From NCBI GenBank assembly GCA_963691815.1, contig OY829662.1:14298241-14362240 (forward strand): a DNA stretch of 64,000 nt. Direction: 5' to 3'. The notes below the pieces were generated by a model. It was not told the origin of the DNA, ran no database searches, and was given only the letters and a program-made list of their open reading frames with translations. Source of the stretch: Echiichthys vipera. Its lineage: Eukaryota > Chordata > Actinopteri > Perciformes > Trachinidae. The position numbers were made by a program, and so were the translations under genes. This document shows, piece by piece, positions 1 through 13,774 of this stretch (position 1 is its first letter; every line of letters starts with the position of its first letter).

Positions 1-2610
1 GATTATTCCTGGTGTTGCAGATCATCCGCAGGCCTCTCAGCCACCCAGTCAGCCTTAGAGGTGGATTAGAGGTCTGGTAATCTGACTGTGTGCTGTGACA
101 CATGTCAACCATGGAATGTCTAGAGAGAGTAGTCGGGGTGAATTAGAAATGGCTAGGTAATCCAGGCTATACAGCCCTGGAGTTCACTTCATTCCCACAC
201 CAACCCCCAGTCACACAGAACCATACATGTACGCACATACACATGTGTAGGTATTTATCACACACATATGCAGATATTCCTGTACATGGGCCTATGGGCT
301 TCCTTGACATTACCTCTCTGACATTACCTCCTCCTCAGCACAAGCCCAGCCTGGGATTCCTGTCACATCCTTCTGTGGGCAAGACTCACATTTTCATTAC
401 GGTGAAGCCAGTGGCGCTGCACAACCTTTTTCTCTCCTCTCTTCCTCTCCTCTTCTCTTCTTCATCACCATGTCAATCATCACAATGCTGTCACTCTGGA
501 TCTGTCTCCGAACTAAGCTGTCTCTGAGCTAAGATCCAGACACACTTGAGATACCGAGGCAGACTACTCACTCAGACGAGTCTCTCTTGAAGTTGTACCA
601 GTATTTCACTCCTTTCTGCCTCTTGACACTTCCTTAAGTTTTTTTTTCTTTTCCCAGTTTTTCTTTTTTTTCCTGATCTAATTTGCAATATTTCCACATA
701 TTAGATGAAGCCTGTACATGCGGAACAGAGTACACATGGCCAGGGAATTGAGAACTGCAAATAATTCCCTCATGTGGAAAGGCTGCAATTAACTGGGGAT
801 GTCAGCCTTTGTAAAATATAATTGAGTTCAGGACGAAATGAACGTCTCTAATCCGGCCGACAGAGCACTGTCAATCAGCGTTCCTTGCATCCCAAAAACC
901 AACTGTCATGCTTGTTTGTGTCCGTCTCTATACTGAATTTTTGGAAATTAATGCTCTGGCAGCTGCCTTTCTTTAATGCGTGGATGACTGGGTGACTTTG
1001 TGTATGACCGGTGGGAGCGTGATGCTGCACTAAAGGGAGAGACTGGACATCTGTTTTTTTTTGTTGTTTTTTCTCGCACTGGAGATAAAATTGTGCACTC
1101 AGCCATGGTGTCAAGCACCTGTGTGTTTGAAGAAACATTTTCTCTGTTACTGGGCATCAATTGCCTCTTGTGACATGCAGAATGATATCAACAGGGAATG
1201 TCGACATTAGCATAGCACGACTTCACCTCAATTCTAAGGGTCAAAACGCAGTGGGCCATTCAGCTGTCCCTCTAGTCAACAGGCCTCTTCCTCTCCCATA
1301 GATAGTGTATGTGAATCACCTTTCCCATCATGCTGAGCTTTGCAAGGTATTGTCAAGACATCCTCCTGGAAATGTCAACCATTTACAACGCTCAAATATT
1401 GCCTGTCATGGCAAAAAAGACGAGCATTGACCTTAAAGAGCCTGGATAAATGAGTCCACTTAGAGAACAATCATTTTTTTTGTCCTCTTTATTTCCTTTC
1501 CACTTCTCTCCCACAGTGGCGGCTGCTTCTGGCTCTGATCTATGGCCTTTCTCTAATCAACCCTCTTACTGAGAGGTAAAGGGTTGGGAACACATCAGAT
1601 ACTTTGGTGTCACTCAAAACAAGCCCTCTGTGTCTTGTATGTGTCGTAGAGTTCCGTTTTTGTGAGTCTAATGATTGGCTTTCAAGGGCCTCCTCAGTGA
1701 TCCCCACAGACTCCCAACAGGCTCCCATGGAAATGGATTAATTACAAGGCGCCTGACAAATGACTGGCCAGTTGCAACGGCTTTGTAAACTCTCTTGACT
1801 AATCAGCTGAAGACAGAGCTTGGTCACTCAGCACGACCTCATCACCAGCCTGACACTGTAGCCGTGGCTGAGGGGCCTCCAGTCAGGGATTAATTGTATT
1901 GAACTCTCATGCTGTTCACTGCTAACTGACACTGTCATCGCAGTCCTCTCAACGAAAACAGCGGCTCTTCACCCCCGACACCTGTGCACCCAAAATCTCT
2001 CTGGTCCTTGTCAAACCCTTTATCTCTGAGAGTTTTGATCTCTGAGTGAAATAGAATTTAGATGGATTGTCTGTACCCTGTGCTTGGTTTTTATGTTTGT
2101 CATGTGCACTGTGTTTTTGTGCTCTCTGTTTTCTCTGGGATTGTGGAGCAGGTAAATTCATTGTTTGTTTTGCTTTCTCTGAGTGAGTGAGATGAAATTT
2201 AAATCGATGTTGCTCTTAGTGTAGCCCTCTGAAGCTTTGTGCCATATGAATAATATGTAAAATAGATACTGAATTGTGTCTTATTACAAACAAGAGATGT
2301 GCAAATATACCAACATAAGTTATTCATATTCATTGCTGAAACACTCTCTGAAGTATTTCTCAACTGTCTGTAACTTGTTTTCTTAGCAGCTTACCTACCA
2401 TATGTTGGTTTTGAAGCTAGTTTCTAATACAATGCTTCAAAATTAGAGTCGGATTATTCATCTAATATATTCAGACAGAAGTTTTTGAAATACAGAGAAA
2501 TGTCTGCAGCATTGTTTATGAATTTGAATAACCCCTAAAATCATAAAATATAGCAGAAATACAGAGCAATGCCCTGGTGTACCTCTAAGAACACCTTTGT
2601 AAGTGACTAA

Positions 2611-2824
<214 letters not shown>

Positions 2825-5439
2825 TGGGAAGAGGCAGTGGATGAGAGAGATTTGGTGGGTCGTTGGACATGCGTGATCCCCCTGGCTGGTATCCAGATCC
2901 ACTGGCGGAGAGCACTGAGCCCTCAGTCAGCACATCACATAAAAGCACCAGGCTTTGCAGGATTGCAAAGTGAGAGTTTATTTATTCCTCATTTCTTTTC
3001 CTTCCTCTCGGTGAGGACACGTTTTCTACTATTGTGAGATGTACACAAAAGAGTGTACCATTATCACAGCCATAATCGACCAGTGCAATTTTGCTCTCTT
3101 CAGAGTACTTGTTAACTGCAGGACAAAAAGCCTCCAAAAACAGACAGTGTCCTGGTGCAAACAACAGGGTAGTTCACCGTGCCAGCTTAAACCAACAGCT
3201 TGTAAATTGAATCCTGTGGCACACAGTCAAGTTTACAATGTTCAGTGGAGCTTTGCCACTATCAACCAGCCAGCAGAGCCCCAAACTGACCCTGAGGCTC
3301 AACAACACCTGGCTCTTCCCTTGTTAATCATGGGCAAAGATCCAATCTAAATAAAAGTCTCTGTGATGCTGTTGCATTTCATGTCAGATGTGAACCATGC
3401 TTATACTTCACCGTATTTTTAGACTTAAAAGACAATGCTTTTGTTTCATGTCTGCATGTCTGTTTATAGGTTATGTCAGCTCTGCTGCATTAGGCCTATT
3501 TTGTGGTTAGTCTAATTTACTGTGTCTCTCACTGCGTGTGAATCCATTTGCAAGTTTCTGTTCCTTTTGTCAAAGCGTATTATTGACACTAATGGGCTTA
3601 GATGCCATCCACGATTGGAACTGTCAGAATCTGGATAAAATAAAGCTCAGTTTTCAAGTGTGTGTGTGTGTGTTTGTGTGTATGTGTGTGTGTATTTTGG
3701 GGACAAACTGTTACCTGAGAGTATATGTGCATGCAACTTTACTCACGCTTCGGGTATTTCATTCTGGAGGAGCACTCGCTACAAATATCCAGTCGCATCA
3801 GAGAAATTATGTGCGACAGCAATCACTTTACATTCCCAGACCTGAGCAGATGGAGCATGTGATACAGTGAAATAAACAAACTGGTGAACGTAGCACTGGT
3901 AGAATCAAGCTGGCTCTAGGGGGAAGGAGAAAAAAAATCATGGAGAAAATAACATTTGGCAGGGCTTTGTTCAGGGTTACCCACTGTGTTGATGGACTTA
4001 AGGTACAGGATTAATCTCTTGATAGAAGTAACATTTGTCCTTAACACCATGTCATCCGTTTATTTCAAACACATCTTTCTATCCCTCAATCTGCCCTCTA
4101 CTCTTCAGATATCTTCGACTTTAACTGTGTTGTGGTCAAATGGGATTATGAGTGAACGGACCACATATGGCCTGTGCTGGTCCCCATCCCTGTCGAGGGA
4201 TGTAATCCTACCCCCCGACCCCCTTCTGCCTAGCCTCATTATCAGATGGCCAGCATGTGTCACAGTATTACTCCACATACCAGCACTATCTCTCACAGAT
4301 AACAAAGTACTTCGTAAAGTTGTTTTTTTTCTGCTTCTTTTCTCTTCCTTTGTCTCCCCCAAATTGTGGCTGACCGAGATGTTTGATGTTCTATATTTAG
4401 TGGATCAGGGGGACAGAATGGACTTGCAAAGAGATTAGAGTGAGGGAAGTAGAACAACAACAATGTACGGATTACAGGCAGGATTTGTGTGAGGAACACA
4501 TGATATCCTCTCTCATCCCTTTATCAGATTGGCTGTGATGGAGAGGCAATAGTGGCTTGGACCAGAGAGGAGCAGGTTTGGATTCATTAGGACAGAGCCA
4601 GAGCAGGACAGAGAGTGATGATAGCAGCTCATAATTCAATATAAAATCATCTCACAGTCAGATGACGTGCCTGCCTGAAAAGTCCATTTTCACAAGTAAT
4701 GTTAGAATCGTCTTTTTTCCTACAGTGAGAGAATACATTTGTCAGTTTGATTGTATAATTGCAGCAATTTACATTTCACTGTGTTTTGATTTCTATAATT
4801 AAGTCACATCACTATTTCAGACCAAGTGCAGTTATTTCACGTACAATGACATTTGTTCCAGAACCATGAGAAAACAGCCTACTAAAATGTTATGGAAAAT
4901 AGAGTTAAACGACTATTGCAGTGTTTTTTGCAAGATTTAGGCCATATTTTCAAGACTCTCCTCTCGTGCCATAGTAACTGTGACTAACTCATCCACCGTG
5001 GAGGAGGAAGTCAGGTGAAATGTTTAAAGACAACAAAAACATGGGACTTTGCCATGAGAGACCGGACTCATATCTAGATTTGTTAAAACTTGCAAGACTC
5101 ACTACCTGACAACCTTTCAAGCATTCAAGCTGAATGCCTTACCTTAGTCATTCCAGATCAGTTCCTAATCACGACAATGAAGGTAACCTAACCTTTATGA
5201 AGCAGCAACTTTAACCCCCAACCTAAATGTTTATATTTATATATATATATATATGTATTTTCCGACAGCATTTTCTAATGTTAAATAGTGACATCCTGCC
5301 TATTGGAGCATCAGATCAGAAAATGCTTATTAGAGCTGGAAATCACAAATCGCGTTGCTGAATCAATATACTTTGTTTAGTTCAGTTCAAAGATTTATAG
5401 TCACTGACTGTGTATTGTCTATTTTTTTTTCCTGAGCAG

Positions 5440-5508
5440 TCACACCCCCATTGAAATGCATTTCAGTATGGACGTCACTAAGTGAAAGCAGTGACAATGA
5501 TAATTCAG
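5440..5508 (+). other. candidate cassette exon in intron 1
   Basis: A strong acceptor (T-run then cctgagcag) and a strong donor (cag|gtaagc) enclose 69 nt. The frame with phase 1 on both sides is open (TPPLKCISVWTSLSESSDND, then NS). Phase 1 is what the first visible sdk2 exon requires, so inclusion would not shift frame. I do not recognise the peptide. It may be a chance pseudo-exon. Confidence 0.25.
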
Positions 5509-7311
5509 GTAAGCCAGTTCCCTTTTAAAGTGTTTGTACAAGCACTGAAAATATGTTACGTGTTCTTCTGGAAGGCATTTTATCATTTAAATTGGATGAC
5601 TTGTTGCATAATCTCACGGTGCAATTTATTTCTTAACTTCTAGGCAGACATTAATTTCATTTCAGATTTTGTCAGATACCCGATTGAAAATGGCCTCTAA
5701 TGAAAACACTTGGTTGCTGAAAGCCATTTAGAAACCCCAGTAATGTAAAGCTACTGGTAAAGGTGTGCAAAACAACCAGTATAGTCTTACACAAGGTGGC
5801 CATTTTTTTCTGCGATGTCGGCCACATAGTTAATGAGAGCCTCTTGAATCTCAGCAGTGAGGGAATTGTTATTTAACCTACCCAGACAGAAAATCTATTA
5901 TTTTCCTCCCATGAAGCTGTACGCAAACACAGAACAATCAACAATGTGCCCTTTACCTATAGTTATCTGTCATGACCTGGAGGGAAATGAATACACAGTT
6001 CCCTGTCGTATTTATGGTGCGTGTTCTCAAAAACATAGCTCTGACAGCATCAAACAGACAAGGCTGGATCCCTCCCTAGTCAAGCTGACACACCTTCTCA
6101 CAGTGCTGTCCTCCTACACCTTTCTTTCCACTCCCTCCACCTGTCTCCTCAAAATAGCCGCAGTACAGGCTTGCTATGCATACAATCACTGAAAAAAAGA
6201 CTAAACTCGCTACGGTTGACTTTCTCCTTCTGTGGTTCCAACATAACGCCAGAGTTGGGAAAGCGATAGACAAAGGAAAGAGCAAAGAAATGAAATAGCT
6301 AGAGAAAGAGAAAAAGTAAGAAAGTCAAAGAGCTGAAGGAATAATACACTGAGAAGAATGTGAAAGGAAACTGATCGAACAAGAGGATGCCATGACAATT
6401 ACAGGCCCCAGAGCCCCAAATGTCAAAGTGGAACCCTATTCCCGGGAGCCATCTATTCTTCCGCATGTGAGACAGTAAATACCTTGTTTCTATCTTACCC
6501 AGACGTCATTGTGATCACCAGTGCCACAATGGAAATCCTGATGAGGAGCACATGCAATTCTCTCTCTTAATAAAAATCTCACAGTTCCCATTACACCCCG
6601 ACACAATGGGCATCTCGCCTGGCCGCTGATTGAGTTCCTACTTTCCGGGAGCTATAATAGCAGCCAAGCCACTCCTCCTTCCATCCACCCTAACCCATTT
6701 TATTTCACTCCCTTCTTCAGCCCTTATCCAAAACCTTCCCTGGCTTGGGCTTTTAGGTTGTCCCAAGTGAGATCTTTTCACCCAATATTCACTATTCACA
6801 TCTCCTCCTCCTTTCCTCATCTCTCTGCATCTGCCTTTCCTTATTTATTAGCCCCCGCCCTATCTTTCCACCCTTGCAACATTTCCACTCACACAGAAGA
6901 AAAAACGTGAGAGACTCGATATTGATCTGATCGATAAGTGGATACTTTTAGAGTGTTACCCCCATCTCACTTCTGATGGTCTGTCAAGGAGCAGTGCTGA
7001 TTATGAGGGATTTTGTGGAGGTTTGCTCAAAGAGTCACAAGGTGGGTCGGATTCCTTTGCTGGGGAAAAGGGCAAGTTAGTTCTCAGAAGTGGGTTAGCT
7101 TGACGGAGAGGGGATTTATTTGGTCTAATTGCACTTTTCTTCTCTGGCAGTTTTTGGCCTCACGCCTAAATACACCTTGAAGGAGAATTCCTCCCAAAGT
7201 AGGAACACAACTAACGAATCTAACAGTAAATGTAAAAACAGTAAATCTTTATCAGTTAACTTAAAACAATAGAACTTGAACAAAGAATACAGTTTAATGT
7301 CCATAAATATT

Positions 7312-7672
7312 AAAGGTCACATGTTGTACTCATTTTCAGGTTCAAACTACAACATTTCGTTTCTGCAACAAAGCAAACAACAATGGCCAAACTTGTGAAC
7401 CTTTTATGATCAGTGAGACACCTTTTCATGTTCGGACAACAGCAAAATCGCAATTCTGTTTTTTTTTGTTTTTTTTCCTCTGATCTGTTTGAATAATGGG
7501 GAGCACAGCACTGTGGCTACTTAAAAGGGCGTTACGTCAGAACTTAAAGATTAAGTTGTGACACCACAACTGTACAGTAGTCTTGGTTGATCGGTCTGTG
7601 TGCATTTTTCTGTGGATTGAGCATTTTGATCCTTTCACAGTTTTTATATAACACCTTTTTTTTCAATCAGAC
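7312..7672. mobile_element. fragment of the aaggtcccat element family
   Basis: Shares with 62328-62715 the left end (aaaggtcacatgttgtact, attttcaggttca) and interior blocks (tgtggattgagcattttgat, ctttcacagtttttatata). The right terminus is not recognisable. Confidence 0.55.
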
Positions 7673-8253
7673 AATAGCTGACGGGTTCTGTGATTGCAGG
7701 CGGCTTGTACATTCTGCCTCATTTGATCTCTACACGGACTGTTAACCTGCATGCACCCAAAGCCTGCTGAAACGTGATTGGTAAATACTACTTGGACTAC
7801 CAAAGGGAACCAGACTGCTACCGCTCCCCAAATCTTGTCCCCACATTCTACTGTCTAATGGTGAATCTATTTACAGAGAATTTGTGACCTCTATGTTGGC
7901 GTCCCATAATTAAAGAATAGCATGATTAGCATTTGCTTTAAGTTGCATTTTAAATCTAGGATTTTAGTCAGCAGTGGCCAGACCATGGCCTCATCTGACC
8001 TTTGCAACTTTTTTAAGGGGTGGCTTTTGGTGTTTGGAATACATCAGTGGTTGGAGACGGCCGTGTGGTCACAGCAAATTAAAGGATGAGCATGGAACTC
8101 GGATTCTATTTATTAAATTCCACTGACTCACACCCACTTTGAGGGCCTCGGCAGCACAACCCACATCGCCTTTGTAGTGGGTCAAAGAGGTAATTTTCTT
8201 TCCCTAGTTGACTTGTAATGATATAATAAAAACATATGCACATATGTGCGCCC

Positions 8254-8403
<150 letters not shown>

Positions 8404-10239
8404 CACCCAGTACATAAATACACACATCAGTAAACAGACAAACACACACACAGCCCCGCACAGGTGGTCAGCCATTAGGGACCTTTTGATTAGCTGTTTT
8501 TAAGATGTGAGTCAGTTAAACCGAGGCACTTCCTGCTGCTGTGTGTTGCTAGTAAAGGTCAGCAGCTGGTGGAATCGCTCTGTCTACATCACACTTACTC
8601 CCTGAGTAGAGCTCAGGCACCCTGGAACCGAGCGGAAAAAATGAAAAAGGCTTGTATGTGGAGGCCACACGTGCTCCAGTGAAGACATACGCAATTGTAA
8701 GCAGACGCCTTAAAAAGAAAAGTCACAAAATCACAAAAGGTATGTGCAGTTTTTTGCTTTATACCATTTTTTTTTTAGATAAAAGTATGGCTTCCAGATA
8801 TAAGTGGTTCCCTGGAAGGGATGATTTTCAATTTCTAAACTTGGCACCAGTGTGCTGTTTAACTTCAGTGAAGCTGTTTCTTGGAGGTCAGCTCCTGATG
8901 CAGGCTTTCTCTTAGTCTGATGCTCCCCGGGCCTGGCATCATTTGCTTATGTCATCTTAATTTCATGTGGACTAGTAGATGGGTCGCTGATGTACTTTAT
9001 ATTGATTTTTGTGTGTTACTCATATTTGATCCAGTTGGCTGACTTATCTATGTGCGAGGGGACTGATACCATGAAGATAAGGGTGTCAGATCAGTCGGGT
9101 GCCATGCTTTATTTCCCCCTCGACAAATCCGCCAAAGTTTTCTCATCTCATCCCCACACCATGGTGACAGCCTGACAGGAGGGGTCCAGCCCGACACACT
9201 GCAACGATAGACAGCTCACGCTGACAATAACGCCCATCCCTTTCATTTCATTGAGAGGGAAGCAGAGAGAGAGAGAGAGAGATGGAGGAAGGGTAAGGTG
9301 GGAAAAAAGAGAGAGGTTGACTGGCATCCAGTCAAGCAAAAAAGACAGATTTTTTAGCTCCAGACTGTCTGCCACCGTGATGGTAATCCTTGAGTAACAC
9401 CCTTCTTCTGCTGTGTATTGACTGTTAAACTGATAAACACATGCACACACACAAACATGGATTACATTAACCAGGCCTGTGCATACGTATGTGTAAGCAT
9501 GGTTGACATAGAAATCCCTGTCTTACTTTTGGCAATCTAAATACAAATGAATCACTGTACTTGTCTAAAAACTTATTTTAGTTGAATCCAAAATCAATGT
9601 CATCTCTCATGAGGACAAGACGGAAATTTATATAGAGACATGTTAAAACTGATCGACTGAAGAGCTAAATGCTAAAGGTCGACTATATTTACTGCAAAAC
9701 TGCAATATTAATGTATTCAATCCCTTCTGCAAACGTTTCCTCACCAGTCTCTGTGATATATAACGACCAGAAGCAATTTGCATCAGCAAATAGGATATTT
9801 TTGTTTTGTACTGAACACTGACTCTGACCTCATTAAAATGAGCCTGAACACCTCATGTGCACTTTTATATATGTACAGTAATTATGCCAGTCATGCAACA
9901 TAACCATAGCTGTCTTAAAACATTTAACCTCTTCCACCTCACCACTCCTATTGAACCATGTTTTTCCTTTTTTATGTGGGGCCAGGATCTTTAGTGGATC
10001 ATGCTTAAAGCTGGGAATCGGAAGATAAATTTTGGATGCAGCTCAGCACTGTCTTTTAAAAAATGTACAATTTACATATTTCCCCCCACCATATTAAGAC
10101 ACCAAGACCTTGAGAACTACCTTAGAAAAAAAAAACATGCTGTGATTTGGTATCAAAATCTTCTGACGTTCTGAGATTTCTGCAATAATTGTATTTTTCT
10201 GTAATTGGATGGTGAGCATCTCTTCTGGAAACTGTTCAC

Positions 10240-10790
10240 AAACCCCTTTTTTGTTAGGAGGCTTTACCTAGGAAAGCACAGTCGGGGCCAGCCCATAGAG
10301 GGCGCTAGGGCTCCTCTACCCCTGCTCCACATCAAATTTAATTCATTTTATTGATTCATTGTTTTCACCATTGTCAATGAGTAGCTTGAAGTGCATTTTA
10401 GTATACATGGAAATAACACATTTATACTTGCTACTGTGTATGCAAAAAACTGCATAGTTTTTACCTAAAGCTGCATGGGTTTGACATAGAGTGGGCATGT
10501 CATGACTCGTGGGTACCCATACAATCCATTTTTATTCAGATATCTTGAGGTGAGAGGTCAAGGGACCCCTTTGAAAATGGCCAAATTTTAGCTTAATTTT
10601 GGTTTCATTATTAAGCCAAAAAAAGCTAGCATGACACCAATGGATGCCTCGGGTGATCTAGTTTCATATGATACCAGTATCTTCACTCTAGCTTTACAAC
10701 TCAGCTTCCTACAACCTCTGAGAGGCAATGTCGGCTGAGGACGTGGGCGTCCTAGTGGAGTTTAAGAGGTTTTTTAACATTGGTCAGTGT
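10240..10790. repeat. probable dispersed teleost repeat
   Basis: Contains gtgagaggtcaagggacccc followed by tttgaaaatggcc and gatgcctcgggtgatctag, a combination I recognise from repeated DNA in fish genomes. No clear termini or coding region. Confidence 0.45.
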
Positions 10791-12219
10791 TGAGCATCTC
10801 GGCACAGTTGCTGTTCTCACCCACATAATAAAATCATATGATTTTCGTCCCCTGTGCAATGCGTGCAGAAAGTATGTCAAACTCCCTCCGGTGAAAACCT
10901 GCCAAAATCATGAGTAATTTTATACTACACTGAAAAGCAAGCAGTCATTAGTTGTTTTCAAATGTGGGTGTGTGGCTCTTTGAGACTAATGTGATTAAGC
11001 ACACATTTCAATTCAACTTGACTTTTCCCATTAGGAGTTGGACCTATTAATCCAATTTTAGAAGTGGTTTTACATCTGGGAATTTGACACCAATAACTAT
11101 GATTACTTTCATCCTGAATACAAGCCAAATTTGTTTTAAAAATTAAAATGACATAGATATTCTCTATACTTTTGCTTGAGTGGGACATCAGAACTCTAAA
11201 TACAAGAAACAGATTTTTATCCTTTGATCGAGCAACAACCTTTCCAGCCTGCCTTACACTATTGGGATAGTTGACCTAACGAGAGGAAGCACTCATGCGA
11301 GAAGTATTTTTGTGGATGTACATAAAATCCCAGCAGTGTTAAACTCACATAGGACAGCACAGCACAGCAGAACCCACGTTCTCAATATAAAAACATGGCA
11401 TTCTCTGTCTGATATGCATTGGATTAGATCTGAGTGGATTAGAGGAATGTGGAGGCAGGTTGGTGAGAACAGATCACCTAGATTGAAGAGGGATTTCTAA
11501 CACTTCTAAATGAGATATGGGCACGCATTCAGAGATAAGAAGCCGCATATGAAAATGGGTCAATTGTTCTGCAGGTTTAGCTTGTGATTAAGAAGATTAC
11601 ATTCCACCAGTGAACAACAATGTAAAGTCAGACAGCAGCCCAGTTGTACTTAGCCACTCCGTCAGCCTGGCTGATCCCTATTCTGTCCTTTTCAGACTTT
11701 CATGTTTTGAGCGATGGGACTTAAGTACTGAGGCAGTGCTTGTCAGGCAGCAGATTTTCTGCTGGAACAGAAAATAACAAAGCGCAGTATAATTTGACTC
11801 ATTCCCAGACCAGAGACTGTTTTGATGAAAGTTTGTGCGGGTGTGTTTTTCGTCCCACCACATCATCCTCCATTTTTCAGAGGAGAGTGATTACAGCAGG
11901 AGCACTTAGGCCAGAGCTAGTGGACTGCTATTGATTGATCAAACCTGGCCGTTCAGTCCTGTAGAACAGGGAGGGATTCCATGATGTCTTCTATCCCTCC
12001 CTAATGAAAGGGAGGCAAGGCTTGCTGCCTCCTTTGATCCAGAAGGGATTAAAACAGTGTTGCTTATGGAAGTCGAAAGATCAGGGATGCCTGTTTCTCT
12101 GTCTGTCTGATGTGCTGCTGGGAAATATATACAGTCCTTTACTGTGGATTCTTAGGCTTGGTCAGTTCATGATGGGGCCAGGAGGTCTGCTTCACTATAA
12201 GGTCGACTAGCAAGACTCC

Positions 12220-12620
12220 AATGCTCGGTTATAACGCAACTCCGACAAGCTCCGTTGTCTCCATTCGGGGCGTGGGAGTGGGATTAATAATCAAGTGAAA
12301 ATTGCGCAGTGAATTTCAGCCTGCGTGCACCTCTTTTAAGCCTAACATTGTTGAAACAGAGCGGCTAATATTGGTAGCTGAACAACAAGTTAGTGACTGT
12401 TCTCTGCTGCACACACAGCTCCAGAGTGAATAGAGAAAAGCAACCGTAAATTACATGAATGCAAACACTGCTGCAACACATATATTTTGGTTTAATGAAA
12501 GGCATTTTTTTAAGGATGTTGTTACAAAAAAAGAAAGAAAATCTGGATACCAAAATTGAAAACCAAATACCTACCGTATAAACGAATAACCGAATAGTGA
12601 AATATTCGTGTCCAACCCTA
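12220..12620. repeat. probable fragment of a DNA transposon
   Basis: The right edge (aacgaataaccgaatagtga, then tattcgtgtccaaccctag) resembles the terminus of a common fish DNA transposon ending in CCAACCCTA. The left end is not found. Confidence 0.4.
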
Positions 12621-13405
12621 GCCATTATTTGAAGGCAGTGTGGTAGAAGCGGTGGGGTCTTTTGCTGTGATCACAGTACTGTCAGAGTCACTGTCAGCAG
12701 GAGCGACTGCTGGCTACTGCTAGATTGCAATGAGCCCTTAACAACATTGATCACAAGCATCTTCACTCACTCATCTATATTTGCTTTCAACTTCTTCTCC
12801 GCGAAAAAAACAAAGTACAGGCTATGCCTCTATCTCTTGTTTCTCTGTTTGTTTCTCATTTTCTTCCAGAGTGATATCTGTGTTTGCTGCTATTACATGT
12901 TTCCTCTGTGTCTGCAAACACTTGTCTTTGGAATGCATCACAAGACCTCCACTAAAGGCAACAGATCTGAGTTTTCTGACAGTTTGTCTTTTTGCAACAA
13001 GGAAAGCAGGCTAGAATCAATATGATCATTTTTTATATGCACAGAGGTGCCTTGGAAGGAAGTCCTGAAAAACACTAATAAACTTGAAGTCATGCTCTCA
13101 ATAATTAAAGCTGATTTTTCTCTGAGAGAAAATATTTTCGAGGGAGCTGGTGAGGTGGAAGGCTTTGAAACAGTACAGAAGCCTTTATAAAAGTTTTAGA
13201 TATAGAGAGAGTAATTGACATTTCTCACAGGTTAGCAGTCAGAACCACATGTGCCTTACCAAGTGGGCCTTCAAGTTTGTGCGGTCAGTCTCTTTCTTTT
13301 GCCCTCCCTCTCCCTCCCTTCTTTTCTCTCTCTTATACACACAGGCATGCATAAATATATATTAATAACGTATGCACATATGTGCGCCCCCCCCCGCAAC
13401 ACACA

Positions 13406-13407
<2 letters not shown>

Positions 13408-13440
<33 letters not shown>
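13408..13440. repeat. (CA)n microsatellite
   Basis: Short CA array preceded by a C-run and the same palindrome-containing sequence seen at 8234. Confidence 0.95.
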
Positions 13441-13444
<4 letters not shown>

Positions 13445-13668
13445 CTATGTCTGGTGCATTTGCAGTTTGATCTGTTTTATCGATTTCCCTCCCAACTCAG
13501 TTGAAAAATTCAATTAATTGAGCCATGCTGTGAATCAGATCAGGATATAGTCGTTTTTTATAGTGAGGACCAAACAGTATTCATATGTGTATGATGCATA
13601 CAGTGCAAAACATAAAACATGGTGGAAGAGTTGATTAATGAACATATCTGCCTGATTTATCTGTACTG

Positions 13669-13774
<106 letters not shown>

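Noticed and set aside
8990..9175. Signal-peptide-like start (MYFILIFVCYSYLIQLADL) considered as the missing exon 1
   Set aside because: No donor in the required phase 1 follows the hydrophobic stretch, and the downstream residues do not fit sidekick.
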